This document shows positions 11,440 to 23,891 of a DNA stretch of 64,000 bases, one piece after another. The position numbers and the translations under genes were made by a program. The notes under the pieces were generated by a model. The model was not told the DNA's origin and ran no database searches. It was given only the letters and a program-made list of their open reading frames with translations. Each line of letters begins with the position of its first letter. Within the stretch, counting starts at the first letter, position 1. This stretch comes from Dolomedes plantarius (lineage: Eukaryota; Arthropoda; Arachnida; Araneae; Dolomedidae), in NCBI GenBank assembly GCA_907164885.2, contig OU015501.1, positions 23,131,091 through 23,195,090 on the forward strand. Direction: 5' to 3'.

Positions 11440-12050
11440 TTAAAAACATTGAATGAAAATTTGCAATGGATTTTAGGACAATTGCTTAGGTGGTTTCCAC
11501 TCAAACGTTCGTTTAGGAGCAAGAGGACGTTGCATAGAGGACAGTAGCATTGTCTATAATTCCAATTTCATAGTGGGGATTTTGTAAATAGTCATTTCCT
11601 GTTACAAGAATAAAGAAGGCAACGCTAATTGCTCTTGGCAGGGAACTGGGAATTCTGGCCGAGTGATTCAAAAGTGTACTCCAAACTTTTCCGGAAGCTT
11701 TCTCTTTGTAAAAGCTGAACTTATTAGATTTAATAGGGGAAAATATATACTGTTTTATATGGAGAAAAGACAAAGGAGGATCTGGTTGAATTTTCAGTGC
11801 TCCGCTCTTCACCAATTTATCCGCCTGTTCGTTCCCATATATTCTGGAGTGGCTCGCTATCCACGAAAGAGCGATGCGTTTCTTGATGTTCAACAACGCA
11901 TCTAACTTCTCTATACAGCTTTGGGAAGTATCACAATAACCAGGAGTTGTTCAGATAACAAAAGTTGTCTGGGAATCAACAAAAAGGATTACGTTTTCTT
12001 CTTTGGGCTTTTCAGTTTTGTCCAAAAGCAAAGATTTTGCGGCCAATAAA

Positions 12051-12298
12051 TCATTGAAAATATGATTTTTAAAAAATAAGTTTCATAATTTTTTTGAAAT
12101 TTTCACTCTAAATATGTTTAATTAAAATAAATTAATATTTTAAAAAACGCTGAATCTATATTGAAAGCATATATTTCTGTTTAATTAAAGGAAAAATTTT
12201 TGAAATTCCACAAATAATATTTCGAGTTATAACGATTTTAAATTACCCCAATTTTTAAAAAAAATTTAAATCTTAAAACTTTTTAAAAACTTTATGCG
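12051..12298. repeat. Second copy of AT-rich segment from 11086-11340
   Basis: Same orientation and highly similar to the interior of the TTAA element, including AAAACGCTGAATCTATATTG and TTTCGAGTTATAACG. Together with the repeated RNase H block it forms a tandem B-A-B-A pattern. The junction at about 12294-12301 shares GCGATGCG with the other copy at about 11868-11876. Confidence 0.88.
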
Positions 12299-12572
12299 AT
12301 GCGTTTCTTGATGTTCAACAACGCATCTAACTTCTCTATACAGCTTTGGGAAGTTTCACAATAGCTAGGAGTTGTTAAGATTACAAAAGTTGCCTGGGAA
12401 TCAACAAAAATTATTACGTTTTCTTCTTTGGGTTTTTCAGTTTTGACCAAAACCAAAGATATTGCGGCCATTTCTCCATCAAAATTATCAAAATATTTCC
12501 CACCAGCACAAGAGACTGGGAAGTTTACTGAATAGACCCCAGATCCAGAATTTTTAATAGCACCCTCTATAT

Positions 12573-12931
12573 CATCGGTTCCCAACCCGTATAAGTCTGC
12601 GGGCCACTAAGCCAGAATTTGAACAATGTGCGGACCACCCTACCCCCCACCGACTTGAGGTGGGGGAATGGGGGGTATAGAATATCTCTCAGGCAAAAGG
12701 GATACAGGATTAACGTACTCACATTCTTATGTATCATATTCTAATAATAAAATAATTATGTTAAACTTTTAAGAAATTCTAATTCAACACCTGATAGTCA
12801 TCTGATATATTCGGCCCATCTAGTTCAATGAACATTGATTTCAAAATCCCCATTTATTTGGCAACTTTTTTTATATGTGGTACTGAACCACTCCCGAGAC
12901 TCTCGGGGACCACCGGTTGGGAACCACTGCT
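12573..12931. mobile_element. hAT MITE inserted in RNase H coding DNA
   Basis: Ends CATCGGTTCCCAACC and, minus strand, AGCAGTGGTTCCCAACC. Target copies CTCTATAT (12565-12572) and CTCTATAG (12932-12939), 7 of 8 matching. About 359 bp with no transposase. A GC-rich CCCCCACC/GGTGGGGG hairpin lies near 12640-12670. Confidence 0.85.
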
Positions 12932-13120
12932 CTCTATAGACGTGAAGTATAGACATGAAATGTTGGAACAGACATGAATCCAAGCATCAGCAGTAAAACG
13001 TTCATGTAAAGTGGCCAGAGCAACACATTTCAAATCAGAATCAAGAGAAAATTTTTTGCTAACATCAGAAATAAGATTTTAAAATCTTTCAGTAAATAAA
13101 TAAAAGGACGGGGATATGTA

Positions 13121-14517
13121 CACTGCTGGCCACTGTAAATGCAACACCCTGAAGGAAACATGCAAATAACATGAAATTTATAACATGCATTAGCGGAGGT
13201 GAGATATGCAAATGATTAGAATTTCAGCGCAGACGCACATCACGCGCCACTTCAAAGCGCTATTTAAGGCTTGGAGATTTCGACGATTTCAAGTTCGGCA
13301 ATTGTGTTTTTCTTGTGGTTTTTTCAAAAAAACGATCAATTATGCCTCGTCGAAAACAGCGATCATCTTTTGATCAAGTATCCGAGTTCGACAGAGGAAG
13401 GATAGTGGCCTACCGAGATTGTGGATTATCTTTCAGGGAAATCGGTAGTCGTGTTGGACGAAACCAAACAACTGTAATGCGGATATGTGATCGTTGGATG
13501 CAGGAGGGTACGACGGACCGGCGTGTTCGATCGCATCCACCTCAGCGCACCACTTCACGTGATGACAGGCAAATTGTGCGCATGGCAGTGACGGATCGCT
13601 CAGTCACATCACGAACCATAGCACAGCACATGCAGTCTGTAACGCATCATCCAGTGTCTGCGCGTACCATTCGACGCCGTTTACAGCAGAGTGGTCTGTC
13701 CGCAAGACGTCCATTGCTTTGTCTACCCTTGACGCAGAACCACAGACGTCTCCGCCACCAATGGTGCGATGACAGAAGGATGTGGACGGCAGAATGGAAT
13801 GAAATTGTCTTTACTGACGAGTCACGCTTGTGTCTGCAACACCACGATGGTCGCATTCGAGTCTGGAGACACCGTGAAGAGAGGATGCTGAACAGCTGCG
13901 TTATGCACAGCCACACTGGTCCTGCACCGGGTATTATGGTATGGCAGGTATTGGATATCACTCTCGCACACCTCTAGTACGCATTGCCGGTACTTTAAAC
14001 AGCCAGCGCTACATCTCCGAGCTGTTGGAGCCAGTTGTCCTTCCTTACCTTCAGGGCTTGCCCACAGCCATATTTCAACAAGATAATGCGCGACCACACG
14101 TGGCACGCATTGTCCAACGGTTCTTCGTCAATCGCCAGATTGAATTGCTTCCCTGGCCGCCTCGCTCTCCGGATCTTTCGCCGATAGAAAACATGTGGTC
14201 CATGGTTGCTCTACGATTGACCCAGATTCCATCCCCAGCTGCCACAGCAGATCAACTTTGGCAACGTGTGGAAGCTGCTTGGTCTGCTGTACCCAAAGAA
14301 CTCATCCAAAGTCTCTTTGAATCAATGCCGAGGAGGGTGGCAGCGGTGATCTCCAACAATGGCGGCTACTCTGGCTACTGATTTTGGCAGTAACCACACT
14401 TCACAGAAGTCTATAAATTTAATTATTTGATACTTGGTCAACATGTTATCTACAAAATAAATTTTGTTGTGATATCTCTTGTCTTTCTTGGTGTTGCAAT
14501 TTGGGTGGCCAGCAGTG
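13121..14517 (+). mobile_element. Nearly intact Tc1 element
   Basis: TA duplications at 13119-13120 and 14518-14519. Ends CACTGCTGGCCACTGTAAAT and, minus strand, CACTGCTGGCCACCCAAAT, both followed by GCAACACC. About 1.4 kb, the usual length for an autonomous Tc1, with one transposase gene in the middle. Well preserved, hence recent. Confidence 0.93.
13342..14381 (+). pseudogene. Tc1 transposase (DD34E), one frameshift
   Basis: Starts at ATG 13342 (MPRRKQRSSFDQVSEFDRG); the ATG at 13315 is also open but family proteins start near MPRR. Order: two helix-turn-helix domains (about residues 10-115, with FDRGRIVAYRD, GLSFREIGSRVGR and SARTIRRRL), then the DDE catalytic core with Asp in VFTDESRL, Asp in FQQDNARPH and Glu in SPIENMW. 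I count 34 residues between the last two, the classic DD34E spacing. The only defect is a missing base near 13943-13946, after GIMVW, which shifts the second part into another frame (13941 to the stop at 14381). All three catalytic residues are intact. As written it would make a truncated 200-residue protein lacking two catalytic residues. Confidence 0.93.
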
Positions 14518-14519
14518 TA

Positions 14520-15317
14520 TTTGCATAGTTCAAAGCCTTCAGTTTCAAGGGTCAGATTACGATTTTCATAAATCAAATAATGAGACACGTGATACTTTAG
14601 ATGATCTCTGTCTCACGCGTGTAGTATGTGAGATGGGGTTATAACCAATATTTGAATCAGTATAAATAATAACTAATTTATAACAGTTTTGTGATCACGA
14701 TTTTTGTTATTTGCTATAACGTCTTTGTAGTTGAGAACATAGTAGCAGTAGTATTGATTCCATCGCAGTTTTGTTATGGTATTTTTTTTATCCTTTAACG
14801 ATGCATAAAATATGTTTTTATAAGCCGATAAAGAGTAACTTACATGCTAGCTGTGTGGAACAACGTTCGAGATTTGAGGAAGAAAGTCCCTGTGATATAA
14901 CAATCAACATTCCTATCTAGTCAACAGGACATTTCGGGTACAAGAAGCCAAATGTCCGAGAAATGAAGGAGATAATGGCTGTAAAAATCCTGCATAATAA
15001 AGGATAAAAATGAGACGTTAGTGATTTATCGGGAAAACTGAAAATAAATGGCTGCAACTGCAAAGCTTCAAGTGGGTATTCCCCAAGCACAACTAGAATC
15101 ACTTTCTACAGGCATCACTAATTTTAAGGGAGGGGTTTTGTTTTCTGAGTTGGGGGGGAGGTTGTGATGAAAATTAACGCTGCAAATACCTTTTTCTACT
15201 GATTTTTTTTTTACTTCAGGTACTTGGATCACCTTAATCTACCCATTCCCATGAAGGTTGCAACACTCAAGTTCAATTAAACATTGCTTGTTAGAATTTG
15301 GTTCTTTAAAGGAATTA
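14520..15317. other. No recognised gene
   Basis: AT-rich DNA with only short frames; a G-rich run near 15150. Nothing supported. Confidence 0.5.
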
Positions 15318-15477
15318 CAATAATACCTCGACTTCCGTTACGCCGACGTATGCGAACTCGGAGTTACGCGGTTTTTGATTTTACCTTTTTTTCCCTATTT
15401 AAATCTTGGAATGAAATTTTCCAAAAAAACTTTAAATGATGTCTGGAAGAAACTTTGTCCAATTTTTTTTTTAAAAC

Positions 15478-15656
15478 GAGGTGGAAACAACGCCTGAAAC
15501 TGATCATATTGCTCGCGTGATAGAAGTTTTCGATCTTGTCATGATATTAGATATGGAGGTCGATGGAGGTGATGTCAACGGGCTGTTGGATTCTCACCTT
15601 GAGGAGCTGACAGTCGATGATCTCACAGAAATGCGCGATCAAAGCATCAATCACTA
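15478..15656 (+). pseudogene. Tigger transposase C-terminal fragment
   Basis: One open frame of about 59 codons with LDMEVDGGDVNGLLDSHLEE followed by LTVDDLTEMRDQ. This acidic block matches the C-terminus of Tigger/jerky-type (CENP-B-like) transposases as I know them. Catalytic and DNA-binding domains are missing. The frame ends in TAA at 15654-15656, with decayed sequence to about 15860. Confidence 0.7.
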
Positions 15657-15945
15657 AAGAATCCGACACTTAAGACCCGATTCCACAAGAAAACCTAATG
15701 ATAATTATAAACTTGACAAAAGGTCTCAAAGCAATTGAGAAAGGATTACAGATTTTAGAGAATATAGACTCTAATAAAGATCGCGTGATCACGACAAAGC
15801 AGGGAACAAAAGAAATGTCAGTCTGAAATGAAGAAATTCCTCGTTAATAAAGCCTAAACAAGGCATTAATATGGCAGACTACTTTATTGGATTTCTTAAA
15901 ACCATCAACATGAATTTTTTTAATATCTTGTACATATGTATAATA

Positions 15946-16017
15946 CTAGCTGAAAACCCGCACTTCGCTACGGAGTACATTCAAATTAAATACAACGGTC
16001 AATGTAAGCAATTAATG

Positions 16018-16062
<45 letters not shown>

Positions 16063-16739
16063 AATTCGACGATCAATGTATACAAATGATGTAAAAAAAA
16101 TATATTTATAAAAAAATCGTAAGGGATATTTTTATAGACAAAATAATGCAGAAGAAAATATTCAAATTAAATCTAATAGGACATACTAAACAATATAGTA
16201 CAGTTAATATAGTACAGTTTGAGGAACATATCTTTTACTGTATTTTAATATTTTTTTGGATAATGTCCAATCGTCTGCCGCATTAGCAAGGGAAAAATAT
16301 TTTTTTGTCTATTTCATTGTTATGGACGTGACGATAAATTTATTTAGAGTACCAGAAAAAGAAATCACGGGATCAGCATTTAATAAATTAAATTCTAAAA
16401 TTTAATCTTTAAAAATTCACCAAAAATCAGAAAATGGAGGTAAAGATTCGAAAAAGATCTCATTTTAAAGGAATTTTTATGATCTTTCTTATGATATAAA
16501 TTTCATAACCCTCAAATTATTATTTTAAATGCAAACTTAAAAAAAGTTACCAAAACAGCTAAAAAATTTAATTTTTAAAAATCTATGAAGAATTTTTCAA
16601 AAATCTGTCTTAATGTACCCCTACACTATAAGAAGAATCGCCATGCAAAATTTCGACCTTTTAGGTCGAGCGGTTTGGTCTGTGAGTTGTATGTCAGTCA
16701 GTGAGTCAGTCAGTTACGGAACTGTTTTATATATATAGA
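15946..16739 (-). mobile_element. Non-autonomous Helitron, family 1, copy A
   Basis: Read on the minus strand it starts TCTATATATATAAAACAG after an A and ends in TTTTCAGCTAG before a T, the A|TC...CTAG|T rule of Helitrons with no target duplication. The 3' end has a short hairpin region CCGTAGCGAAGTGCGG just before CTAG. Near the 5' end lies a (CTGA)n tract. A (TA)n array sits at 16021-16056. No RepHel gene. Same family as 59336-60134 and 60151-60986. Confidence 0.88.
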
Positions 16740-16970
16740 TTAATATCTAATACAATATTTTAATTAATTTTTTCCCATTTAAACTGGTGTTTTTATAAGT
16801 TCCTGGTCCCCATTAGACAAAATTTATATGTATTTATATGCAAAATTTATATGCAAAGTTGTACCCCGACTTACGAGAATTCGATTTGCGCATTCTTTCG
16901 TCGGTCCCACCTATTGCGTAATTTCGAAGTATTACTGTATTGTTTTTAAATGCTTTAACAGCACAGAGAT

Positions 16971-17217
16971 ATCTTAATCTTTAAGTCGTCTGAAAATAGT
17001 GAATTGTACTGATTGAATCAAGCTATGCTCTAATCTAACAGAAAGTTTATTCAGTAAATACCGCAAATTCTGTTTTAAAATGTAATATTTGACATACATT
17101 TAAAACACAAACTCCGTAAGTTATAATCTATCGAATAATTACCCGATATGTAGATAAAAGTTTACTTTTAATTCAATTATCAACCACTGTGTTCTCGAGT
17201 GAAGTTATTTTTAACCA
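16971..17217. repeat. Dispersed repeat, copy 2
   Basis: Direct-orientation match to 8290-8535, 34 bp beyond the end of the Tigger relic. No ORF of the family at 7520-8282 adjoins it. Confidence 0.9.
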
Positions 17218-20200
17218 TTTGATGAAGGTGCATGCACTATAAAGATAAATGAAAATAACTTAAATGATATTAGAAGTGAAATCTGTTCCAGATCCTAATC
17301 CTACTTTTAATAAATAATTTTACATTAAATAATTTTTCTAACAGGAAATTTGCTTTATTACTGTGTGAGATCCTATCTTTGCCCTCATACTGCAAAAAAT
17401 GATCTTATCGCTACGGACTAACCTAATTAAATTAACCCATCTTTCCTTTTCAGTCCTTTTATAAAATTTCCGCTCGTTATGTGTATCTACGGTGAAAGAA
17501 CATGACTATTGTCAAAAGACTGGTATAGCTAAAACTAGTTTATTTGGGGGCTGGCCAAAACTAAAAACAATTGTTCACAACTGCATCATATCAGTATATA
17601 GAAATCTTAGCCGATAAGAGAGAAAATAATTTCAAGATAAAAAGAACTTTTTATATACCGTGTTTTTAAATTTTATGTTGAATCATATAAACTTGACAAT
17701 TCTATGTATTAATAAATACTTAAAAAATTTTTTTTAATGAATTATCCCATCAACTTGAAAGAAAATAAAGTTAATTGGAAGTTAACTTGCATTTAACTTT
17801 TCGTTCTCGCTCCGGCCAATAGATGGCTTCACCATTTTACAACACCAAATTAACTGAAAATTAATTTAATTCTGCTTAAAGATCGCTAAAAGTATTTAAA
17901 AAATGCATTTTCATCGTGTTCTGAGCTATTCTAAAAGTTTCAAATGTCTAGCTACTCGGGAAGTTAGTTAAAAATCGATTGCAAGATTTGTACTGGACAA
18001 ACACACACACAAGAAAGCAAGTTAATAAAAACAGGGTAAAAAATAACAGTAAACTTTCAATCGTATCTTTTCGCATGACCTTTTACATTTATATGTTAAT
18101 ATTCTTGTAGGTTAGTTATTAAACTATCCGGACTTAAAATTCTCTTTCCTTTTATCCTTAATGAAGCAAATTTCCTGTCAATTAAGATATGATGACAAAT
18201 AATATAAAAATACTTATCACATATAACTGACCTTATGTGTAAGAAAAAATATTTATAAATCGTCAAATTAAAGTGACTAAGGGGTTCTCAAATTTTTACT
18301 TTCGGATTTAAGCATTTTTTTTTTTTACTACTAGTTTTCATGTCTCTTTATCAGTACTTAGCAGCATTTCGGAATTTATGTTTTATGATAATACTTTTCA
18401 TGATCTGTGTTAATAATTGTTTTTTAAATATTAAAGAAAATTGTGCGATCCGAGTGTAACGCTATAGCTAAAGCAACACGTTTTTAAAAATGAGACTTTA
18501 ATATTTTGCTTTCCCTTTAAGCAGCAAAATTTGTGTTGTATTTCTATTCTGTTGGCTGTTCTATGGGATAAAAATTATTCAATACAAAATTATTGTTGAA
18601 GAATTTTCGGGAAATTAACTTTGCATTTATTACTGACTGGGGGGGGGGATATACCAATCTAATCATAGAAATCTAATGAACAATTAAGAATTTTTATAAT
18701 CTCAGAAAGAGAAGTTGGGAGAAAAATATAAATGAATTGGTTAGAGCGAACAACTAAACGCGCCAAAAACAGAATAATATCATCAAGCAATGAGTTATCG
18801 TAGCTTTTATCTATACATTAAACAATATTTAAATAAAAGGGTAAATATTTGTTGCAAAAGTTATAAACATTTATTAACGTTTTAAGCATTTATTAACGTT
18901 TATAAACATTTAAAAAAATAACTTTTTATGTTTGAAATATATCCTGACAAAATCTAAATTTGTTTTCCCGATTTTCAAGTATAAGAAATATACTTTGCAA
19001 CTCCCCTGAATTAAAATTTAAAAAAAATATAGTTGGCATTTAACAAAACATTTCTTTACTAAAATGATGAAAATTTAATCGGAACAAATCAAACTTAGTT
19101 AAGAATAAATGTATTGTACATGAAAACTTCACATTTAGAGAAAAAAAAAAAACATTAGGCTAACAAAGACAGGACCAACTGAATTTAAATGATCATTTGG
19201 CTGATACGCAAATATCCTTGAAAGTGCAATGTCAATGAATAAATATAATCTGAACAAATGATCAAATATCTTCTAAACCTGGTGTTTAACTTTTGTGTTA
19301 TGTCTACCATTTTATCAACTTAACATATTATTAAGGCTGACAGACACTTGTAATAAGAAATCGAGATAATTTTTTCTGTAGCTTACCATTTGAGGCACGT
19401 TTTCTCGAACTTGGGTGATAATTTCAAGCTCTATTAATCATACAGCTTGTTTAAATAACTTTTGCATTGAGTGAAGGCTCTTGAAATGAAAATTAGCAGG
19501 TCTCGCGTCTTTGATATCTCGAACCTTTGAAGTCAGGGATTTGGCCAGATGCCCGCTGCATGCGAGCTTATTGAAGAGGAGTGAATGACATCAATAGATG
19601 AAAGTATTATCATCTCAGGGAATGGCCTTTGAAGAATGAAAAATTGGGCGTTTAGTTTATAAATTTTACGCCTTTGTTATGCCACTCAATTTGGGTGTAG
19701 TGTTGTAGTTTGAAATTGCGATGACCAAGTGGACCTCTAAAATACAGATGCAAAACAAAAAGCATCATATACTAAGAGGGCAACAGTTAATGATATATAA
19801 TGTGCTCCAAACACAAGAATCGATTTCGTAATGAAAAAGTTAATTCTGTTTCACAAAGACAGGAGATAAATTTACATCTGTAATTTATTTTTCGGGTGCT
19901 GGTTTAATAATAAATAAATAAATAAATAAATAAATTAGAAATGCTACCAGAATTTCGTCGGGTTTAAACCAATTTATGTCTCCCATTAATAATGCAAGAT
20001 TAACACATATAGTCTCTCTCTATTTAAAAAAAAACAGTGGAATTCAGTGGCGATTATTTCGCACGGAACTTGGATTGGATTATGAAAGGCGTTTAATGAG
20101 TAAAATGCTACCCATGCTCCATGGACCCATTAACTTGCCGAGTTGACGGTAACAGAACGTTTTTGGTATAACGGATTTTGGACATTGCATTATTCGCCGT

Positions 20201-20640
20201 ATAGGTGAGCAGCCGACAAACTAAAAAGCCTAATACAGTGGAATTTCGGAGATGCCGAATAAAGATCTTTGACACTGACTAAAATTGTAACGGCACGTTA
20301 AAACTTGTGGGGCAATCCTCCCAGCAACAGAGAATGAAAAAAAATAAAATAAAAAACATCCGTGGGGTTGAAGAAAACCGTCAGTGAGCTCCCCCAGCGA
20401 ATTCTAACATTCTTGGGGTCGGAACTATAAGAAATGAGTGTCATATCTTTCCCGGAAGCTTGGGAAAATATTTGTGTTTACATCGGCGACCATCTTTGGT
20501 ACTCCTAAACCTGTCACTTGTTAGCCATTATTCAGTTTTTCCCACTACAGAAAACATGAGCATTACCTTAAGGGGATGCCTCAGTCGAAAAAAAATTTTT
20601 GCAGGGAAAACATACTTCTGTGTTTCCAGGATAGGGGCCG
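17218..20640. other. Long AT-rich stretch, no gene recognised
   Basis: No coding frame of note. Small items: two imperfect copies of CATTTATTAACGTTT at 18869-18903, an (AATA)n tract at about 19909-19935 and a G-run near 18640. The part from 19940 to 20640 is less AT-rich but gives no recognisable protein. Confidence 0.5.
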
Positions 20641-20664
20641 TTACTCTCCACGAATATTCACTAC

Positions 20665-20665
<1 letters not shown>

Positions 20666-20709
<44 letters not shown>
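20666..20709. repeat. (TA)n microsatellite
   Basis: Uninterrupted TA repeats immediately left of a SINE. Confidence 0.95.
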
Positions 20710-20710
<1 letters not shown>

Positions 20711-20739
20711 CCTATACATAGGCACTTGTCGTCAAACAT

Positions 20740-20921
20740 TCGCCTATACTACGCCGCAGTCTTACTGCCCATTTTATTGTGGGGGCACCATATAGGCGGA
20801 CAGCATTACCCCCTATGAAGGGACAACGCATACGGGGCATTTTTCGTGGCGCGACGGTAGGTTTCGATCTGAGCACCCGCAGCACCGAAAACCAGCGCGC
20901 TGTACCACTGGGCCGCCACAA
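20740..20921 (-). mobile_element. tRNA-derived SINE, second family
   Basis: On the minus strand the head reads GGCCCAGTGGTACAGCGC (A box) followed by a degenerate B box GCTCAGATCGAAACC. The body includes a block (GTTGTCCCTTCATAGGGGG) shared with the fragment at 53235-53345. The 3' end runs into (TA)n. Confidence 0.7.
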
Positions 20922-20924
20922 GTC

Positions 20925-21059
<135 letters not shown>

Positions 21060-21060
21060 A

Positions 21061-21232
21061 CAGTGGGATCTCGATCTATCGTTTTTCAAGGGACCGATTG
21101 AAATGAACGATAAATGCGGGAAAATATAGATGCGGAAACATAACAAAGCAATAAAATCGATGGGACTGGATAAAATGAACGACACATACGGAAAAACGAT
21201 GGATCCGAAAACGATCAATCGAGATTCCACTG
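21061..21232. mobile_element. 172-bp TA-target MITE, copy 1
   Basis: Ends CAGTGGGATCTCGATC and, minus strand, CAGTGGAATCTCGATTG. The body (ATGAACGACACATACGG and related motifs) is nearly identical to 50841-51015. The right end abuts TA; the left flank is CA, perhaps mutated. Termini resemble pogo/Tigger elements. Confidence 0.88.
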
Positions 21233-21242
21233 TATATATATA

Positions 21243-21388
21243 CAGGGCTAGATTTCAGGCGGAAACGGCGCGCCGAAACGGCGTTCCAGTACCTCTCTTG
21301 AGGTACCTCTCTTTATCAATAATTTGGAATCCCCCCCCTCCCCCCGGAAGGTTATCGTTCCGGCACCTCTATTTCTAGAAATCTAGCA

Positions 21389-21391
<3 letters not shown>
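21243..21391. mobile_element. 149-bp hAT-like MITE
   Basis: Ends CAGGGCTAGATTTC and, minus strand, CAGTGCTAGATTTC, flanked on each side by TATATATA (21235-21242 and 21392-21399), consistent with an 8-bp duplication, though the sequence is repetitive anyway. It sits only 10 bp from the previous MITE. Confidence 0.7.

Positions 21392-21424
<33 letters not shown>
21392..21424. repeat. (TA)n microsatellite
   Basis: Continuation of the TA array interrupted by the two MITEs. Confidence 0.95.
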
Positions 21425-21427
<3 letters not shown>

Positions 21428-23612
21428 ACGTGAAAAAAAAATATGCATTTATTTATATGTGTGTGTGTACGCGCGTATGTATAACATACATGGAGCATAA
21501 AAGTAGAAAATGCATGTATTTGTATACCACTAAGATTGCTCAAAAATTTTAAAGCATAAAATAGTACAATTTGCTATCACGGATAGCTTCTTCTTTTTTT
21601 TATACACCATTCTCCTTTAGGCGATTCCTAAAATTCCCAACTTCCGTTCGATGAAGAATGCTTAGCAGACTTCAAGGACAGTCTTAAAAATAAGATAAGT
21701 CCTTGAATTTTGGCCAAGTAAAATATCTCCGGTCATTCACTTTCACGCATGTTTGTAGATACGTGGTTTAATTCCGAATAGTACGACCCAGTTCAGTCAT
21801 CGAAAGTCGGCGTAAATACGAGATCAGATTAGATTCTGCAGCTTTCTCACATTTACAAGGTCAGGAGAAAATGTATTACAAACACTTGTTTAACTTTACA
21901 GCGGTGATAAAATTTGATGATGGACTCTCCCTTCCTGTTTTCTGAAATATGTAGAAATTCCCTTCAGTGAAAACCACAAAAGAAAGAAAACATAACAAAC
22001 TTCCGCGATCCAATAAATAGCCTAAGGTTTTCCGAAGAAATTTTTTAATCTTGCAAGATATGCATTAAAAACGGTGGAAAATAATATTTTGTCCTTAGCT
22101 GGCACTTCGTGGAAAGTTAATAAACTGTAAGATAGCTGGTATTCTCTTTCAAACAAGAGAATTCTTGACCTTATTTTTTTAGACGGATTTAAATTATCTT
22201 GGATATTTTGGGAACTACTTCACTTAGCAGTTGTTGGGGGTAATATGATATAGTTATTAATGGAATTTTATTATATAAGACGTTTTTAAAATCTTTTCAG
22301 TGTGTTATTATGAAAGACTTTTTTGAACAAAAAAGTTTTGAAATGCCATGATCACACTGGCATTTGCCATTTATCGCTGTTGATACAAGAAGTATATAAA
22401 ATGTCCAATTTATGTTTCTTTCCAACTTAAGGGATAATATTAAACAAATACATGCACACTCACACACACACATACATATGTGTCTGTGTGTATGTGTGTG
22501 TGTGTATGTATGTGTATCCCATTTAATAATGCCAAAAAAGTCGAGGATTGTCCTTGTTTTTCTAGTATTTTGTGACCTAATTCTATTTATTTTTAGAGGA
22601 AGAAAAACGTACTGTCTACCATTTAGTTAATAATCTAATGCCACAAACGCATTCAACAAACACGGAAGTTAAGGAGTGCCTATAAGGAAGTTACACTAAG
22701 AGGTTTATATTTACTACCTGAGATAATGAGCAAATCGATTAAGGAACAAAATAAGGAGAAATCTTATAAACAGTATAAGCTCATACGAATTTCGATATAA
22801 CAGGATACTGCATTTGTTTGTCAATTACAAGTTATTCTTGGTAACAAAGTTTCTCTAGCTCTTTAGGGGGTCTTCTAGGTACACAACACGTGAAGAAACC
22901 CTAGTAGGCCTCAGAAGCTCAAATTATTGATGAGCAAACTTCTCTAGGAGGAAAATACTCATTAATTTTAAGAAACAGGGCTTCCTAACGACTCTGAAGA
23001 GGGGAAATGTTCGTAAAAGTAGGTGAATATGCTATTCGTGGTATTTAGGGGTAAACAGATAACCGGGAATCTTGCTTCAGTGTCAGGACGACTCAAGTCA
23101 GGTCACCTAAAAGATAGTTTGAGGAAAACTTTCTATTGGGTGTGGAGTTTTTGCTACAAACAGGGAACTTGAAATGACATACGATCGTTACAAATCCAGC
23201 GGGCGGGCGCTCATCTAACGGAGGTACAGGCGGTGGTTTCGAAATCGAACCAGGACAACTAGGCCTCATTGTTGTAATACTTCCAACAACAAACTTTTTT
23301 TTTCTTTTTAAGTTTAAAGATTCGGCACTGGAGGTTATGAAACACGTTATGCAAGGCCGAAACAAAGAGGAAGATTCTTGTAACAGACTTTTATTTCTCA
23401 TGACACTGACGGGAAGTGTTTATTAGTAAAATTTAAGGGCGTGTAGTTAGCGGGAAGGTTTAGCTATAGTATCGAAAAGACCCCAAATATGCCGAATGAT
23501 AGCTTTTTTAAGGAAAACTTTCCCCAAGGAAGATGTTCCTTCACTCACTGAGCTCGAAGCTGTGAAAGAAACATTTAAAAATCCACACACATTGTTGCAA
23601 CATTTTAATTTA
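21425..23612. other. No recognised gene
   Basis: AT-rich DNA with a CA/TG dinucleotide patch at about 22456-22515. A moderately GC-rich patch near 23180-23270 has no clear reading. Confidence 0.5.
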
Positions 23613-23889
23613 CCTTATTTTTTGGACCATAAGATGCACCTTTTTACATAAAAAATCGACTTAAAATTGGAGTGTATCTTGTGGTCTGAAAGTAACATTA
23701 AAATAAACTGAATATTTTATTATACATATTATATATATTTTATAAATATTATTTATTATATTTATCATATATATTTTTTATCTTTATTAAGTAAGAAATT
23801 GAAAATATCTTTATATACCTAACAAAATACAAAATATTCTTTACTAAAAATCCTCCCATAAATTTGAGGTTCGTCTTAAGGTCTTACTG
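23613..23889. mobile_element. Pogo-type MITE, intact copy
   Basis: TA at 23611-23612 and 23890-23891. One end starts CCTTATTTTTTGGACCATAA, the other (minus strand) CAGTAAGACCTTAAGACG. About 277 bp with an AT-rich centre. The same element, split by insertions, occupies 35889-36029 plus 41353-41497. Confidence 0.85.
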
Positions 23890-23891
23890 TA

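Larger units (their letters stand above)
11513..13085 (-). pseudogene. Non-LTR retrotransposon RNase H domain, broken
   Basis: On the minus strand, upstream residues LKCVALATLHERFTADAWIH (about 13060-12995) lead into an RNase HI domain: GAIKNSGSGVYSVNF, the catalytic Glu in FDGEMAAISL, an Asp in IFVDSQA, and ALSWIASHSRIYGNEQADKL with the last acidic residue. This domain normally removes RNA from the RNA/DNA hybrid during reverse transcription. The first catalytic motif (YTDGS in the family) is destroyed at about 12940, exactly where a hAT MITE (12573-12931) has entered. The centre of the domain is present twice (11880-12040 and 12298-12470) with AT-rich element sequence between. No reverse transcriptase or endonuclease domain remains nearby. 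Confidence 0.8.
15318..16937 (+). mobile_element. Tigger/pogo relic hosting a Helitron
   Basis: TA at 15316-15317 and 16938-16939. Ends CAATAATACCTCGACTTCC and, minus strand, CAGTAATACTTCGAAATTACG; both are followed by CG-rich stretches typical of Tigger termini. The transposase C-terminus survives at 15478-15656. The Helitron at 15946-16739 is inserted in the 3' part. Confidence 0.8.

Noticed and set aside
13647..14106. Minus-strand frames of 94-104 codons
   Set aside because: Antisense shadows of the Tc1 transposase.
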